7,176 bases of DNA from Pseudomonadota bacterium (GTDB lineage: Bacteria; Myxococcota_A; Polyangia; Polyangiales; Polyangiaceae), in contig QGUH01000164.1 in the NCBI GenBank assembly GCA_003242355.1, positions 1-7,176 of the forward strand, in the 5' to 3' direction. Shown here piece by piece: positions 6,183 through 7,176 of this stretch. A program made the translations under genes and the position numbers. Below the pieces are notes generated by a model, which was not told the DNA's origin, did no database searches, and saw only the letters and a list, made by a program, of their open reading frames with translations. Numbering within the stretch: position 1 is the first letter of the stretch; each line of letters starts with the position of its first letter.

Positions 6183-7176
6183 TCAGGCGCTTTGCGCCGT
6201 GAGCGTCGAGGCGCGGGCGCGCACGTCTCGCGCGAAGCGCTCGAGCATGCGTTCCGTCGTCGGGAAGTCGACGCACGCGTCGGTGATGCTCTGCCCATAC
6301 ACGAGCTCGGAGCGCGGCTTTTGGTCTTGACGACCACCGACCAGGTGGCTCTCGATCATCACGCCGAGGACGTGCGGGGAGCCCGAACGAATCTGATCAC
6401 CCACGTCCGCGAGCACCGCCGGCTGGTTCTCGTGATTCTTCCCCGAGTTGTCGTGGCTGCAATCGATGAGCACGCGCGACTGGACCCCGGCTTTGGTGAG
6501 CGCCCGCGCCGCCGCCTCGACGTCGGCACGCCCGTAGTTCGTGCCGCCGCGACCGCCACGCAACACCAGATGCGTGTGCGGGTTGCCCGCGGTGCGCACC
6601 ACGCCGACGCGCCCATCGCCGTCGATGCCCAGGAAACTGTGCGCTTGCGAAGCCGCGATCATCGCGTTGATGGCGACGGTGAGGCTCCCGTCCGTCCCGT
6701 TCTTGAATCCAACGGGCATCGACAGGCCGCTCGCCATCTCGCGGTGCGTCTGGCTCTCCGTCGTGCGTGCCCCGATCGCCGTCCAGGTCACGAGATCCGC
6801 GAGGTACTGCGGGATGATGGGGTCCAACATCTCCGTCGCCGCGGGCATACCGAGCTCGGCGAGATCGCGCAGCAAGCGGCGCGCCGTGCGCAACCCCGTC
6901 GGGATGTCGAACGTGCCGTCGAGGTGCGGATCGTTGATGAGCCCCTTCCAGCCGACCGTCGTCCGCGGCTTCTCGAAGTAGACGCGCATCACGACGACGA
7001 GCTCCTCGACGAACCGCTCGCGGAGCTTCAGCAGCCGCGTCGCGTAATCGAGCGCCGCCTCCGGATCGTGAATCGAGCACGGACCGACGATCACGACCCG
7101 TCGTTCGTCCTCGCCATGGAGCACCCGCTCGACCTCCTTCCGCGCGCGAAACACGCGATCCGCTGCTCGCTCGCTC
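6183..7176 (-). CDS. aroG: Class I DAHP synthase (AroG type), N-terminus beyond right edge
   Basis: 3-Deoxy-D-arabino-heptulosonate 7-phosphate synthase condenses phosphoenolpyruvate and erythrose 4-phosphate, the first step of the shikimate pathway, in the cytoplasm. The frame is open to the edge. Residues encoded upstream of the internal GTG at 7154 (SERAADR, then VFRARKEVERVL) still align with E. coli AroG (ENAANTVAHARKAIHKIL), so that GTG is not the true start; about 330 residues are visible. Metal ligands match E. coli Cys61 (VGPCSIHDP, Cys codon 7079-7077), His268 (IDCSHDNSGK), Glu302 (GVMIESHLV) and Asp326 (SITDAC). The substrate-binding Arg92/Lys97 region (MRVYFEKPRTTVGWKG) and GARTTESQ and GFKNGTDG are intact. 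The C-terminus is about eight residues longer than in E. coli AroG, ending STLTAQSA, and this tail is encoded by the edge of the repeat array. Which amino acid feeds back on it cannot be told. Confidence 0.96.
   Translation of the reverse strand, partial: SERAADRVFRARKEVERVLHGEDERRVVIVGPCSIHDPEAALDYATRLLKLRERFVEELVVVMRVYFEKPRTTVGWKGLINDPHLDGTFDIPTGLRTARRLLRDLAELGMPAATEMLDPIIPQYLADLVTWTAIGARTTESQTHREMASGLSMPVGFKNGTDGSLTVAINAMIAASQAHSFLGIDGDGRVGVVRTAGNPHTHLVLRGGRGGTNYGRADVEAAARALTKAGVQSRVLIDCSHDNSGKNHENQPAVLADVGDQIRSGSPHVLGVMIESHLVGGRQDQKPRSELVYGQSITDACVDFPTTERMLERFARDVRARASTLTAQSA

Larger units (their letters stand above)
5875..6215. repeat. 138-bp tandem repeat array overlapping the aroG 3' end
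   Basis: Two full units, 5911-6048 and 6049-6186, are exactly 138 bp each and differ at three sites only (5919/6057, 5999/6137, 6038/6176). A third, partial unit starts at 6187. Its first 29 bases (6187-6215) are identical to 5911-5939 and are the last coding bases of aroG. A fourth, degenerate copy of the 29-base core lies at 5875-5903 (25 of 29 identical to 6049-6077). Beyond the exact 29 bases, the full units still resemble the aroG tail for roughly another 36 bases with small gaps (shared CTCGAGCA and CTCGCGCG). Each full unit therefore appears to be about 68 bases of aroG-tail-derived sequence plus about 70 bases of downstream sequence, and each contains two hairpins. Confidence 0.93.

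Noticed and set aside
5911..6186. CRISPR array
   Set aside because: The units are 138 bp and near-identical over their whole length, with no variable spacers and no cas genes nearby.
5875..6215. Insertion sequence or MITE
   Set aside because: No transposase is present, no target-site duplication was found, and the unit is made of the neighbouring aroG tail rather than a foreign element with terminal inverted repeats.
7150..7154. The GTG at 7154 as the start of the DAHP synthase
   Set aside because: Residues encoded upstream of it in the same frame align with the AroG N-terminal helix, and the frame is open to the window edge, so the true start lies outside the window.

Overview
The window is GC-rich bacterial chromosome with strong G/C preference at third codon positions. 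Its style points to a myxobacterium-like organism, probably of the Polyangia: several exported proteins and lipoproteins, a Ser/Gly-rich tether after a lipobox, long spurious antisense reading frames, and housekeeping genes mixed with orphan secreted proteins. This is an inference from style; no taxonomic marker gene is present.

Layout, left to right. (1) 1-285, minus strand: the N-terminal 95 codons of an exported, proline-rich protein that runs off the left edge. (2) 302-2047, plus: a 581-residue predicted lipoprotein of unknown family, diverging from gene 1 with only about 16 bases between the starts. (3) 2048-2162: a gap with a perfect 11-bp hairpin and a good -10-like hexamer just before the next gene. 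(4) 2163-3554, plus: a MATE-family (NorM-like) multidrug/cation antiporter. (5) 3618-3728, plus: a previously unlisted 36-residue single-span membrane protein. (6) 3729-3915: a short convergent gap. (7) 3916-5670, minus: a lipoprotein with a Ser/Gly linker, a fibronectin type III domain and an M64 (IgA-peptidase-like) zinc metallopeptidase domain. (8) 5671-6182: a gene-free stretch dominated by a 138-bp tandem repeat. (9) 6183-7176, minus: a class I DAHP synthase (AroG type), the first step of the shikimate pathway, cut at its N-terminus by the right edge.

The genes do not form one pathway. AroG is core metabolism. The MATE pump and the small membrane protein may share a transcript. The two lipoproteins and the truncated secreted protein are envelope or extracellular proteins, and only the M64 enzyme has a recognisable activity.

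The most unusual structure is the repeat array downstream of aroG. The 3' end of aroG, including its stop codon, is the right-hand edge of an array in which a 29-bp core from the aroG tail occurs four times (5875, 5911, 6049, 6187). The two full 138-bp units differ at only 3 positions, and each carries two hairpins. It looks like tandem amplification of a gene end together with its downstream hairpin region.
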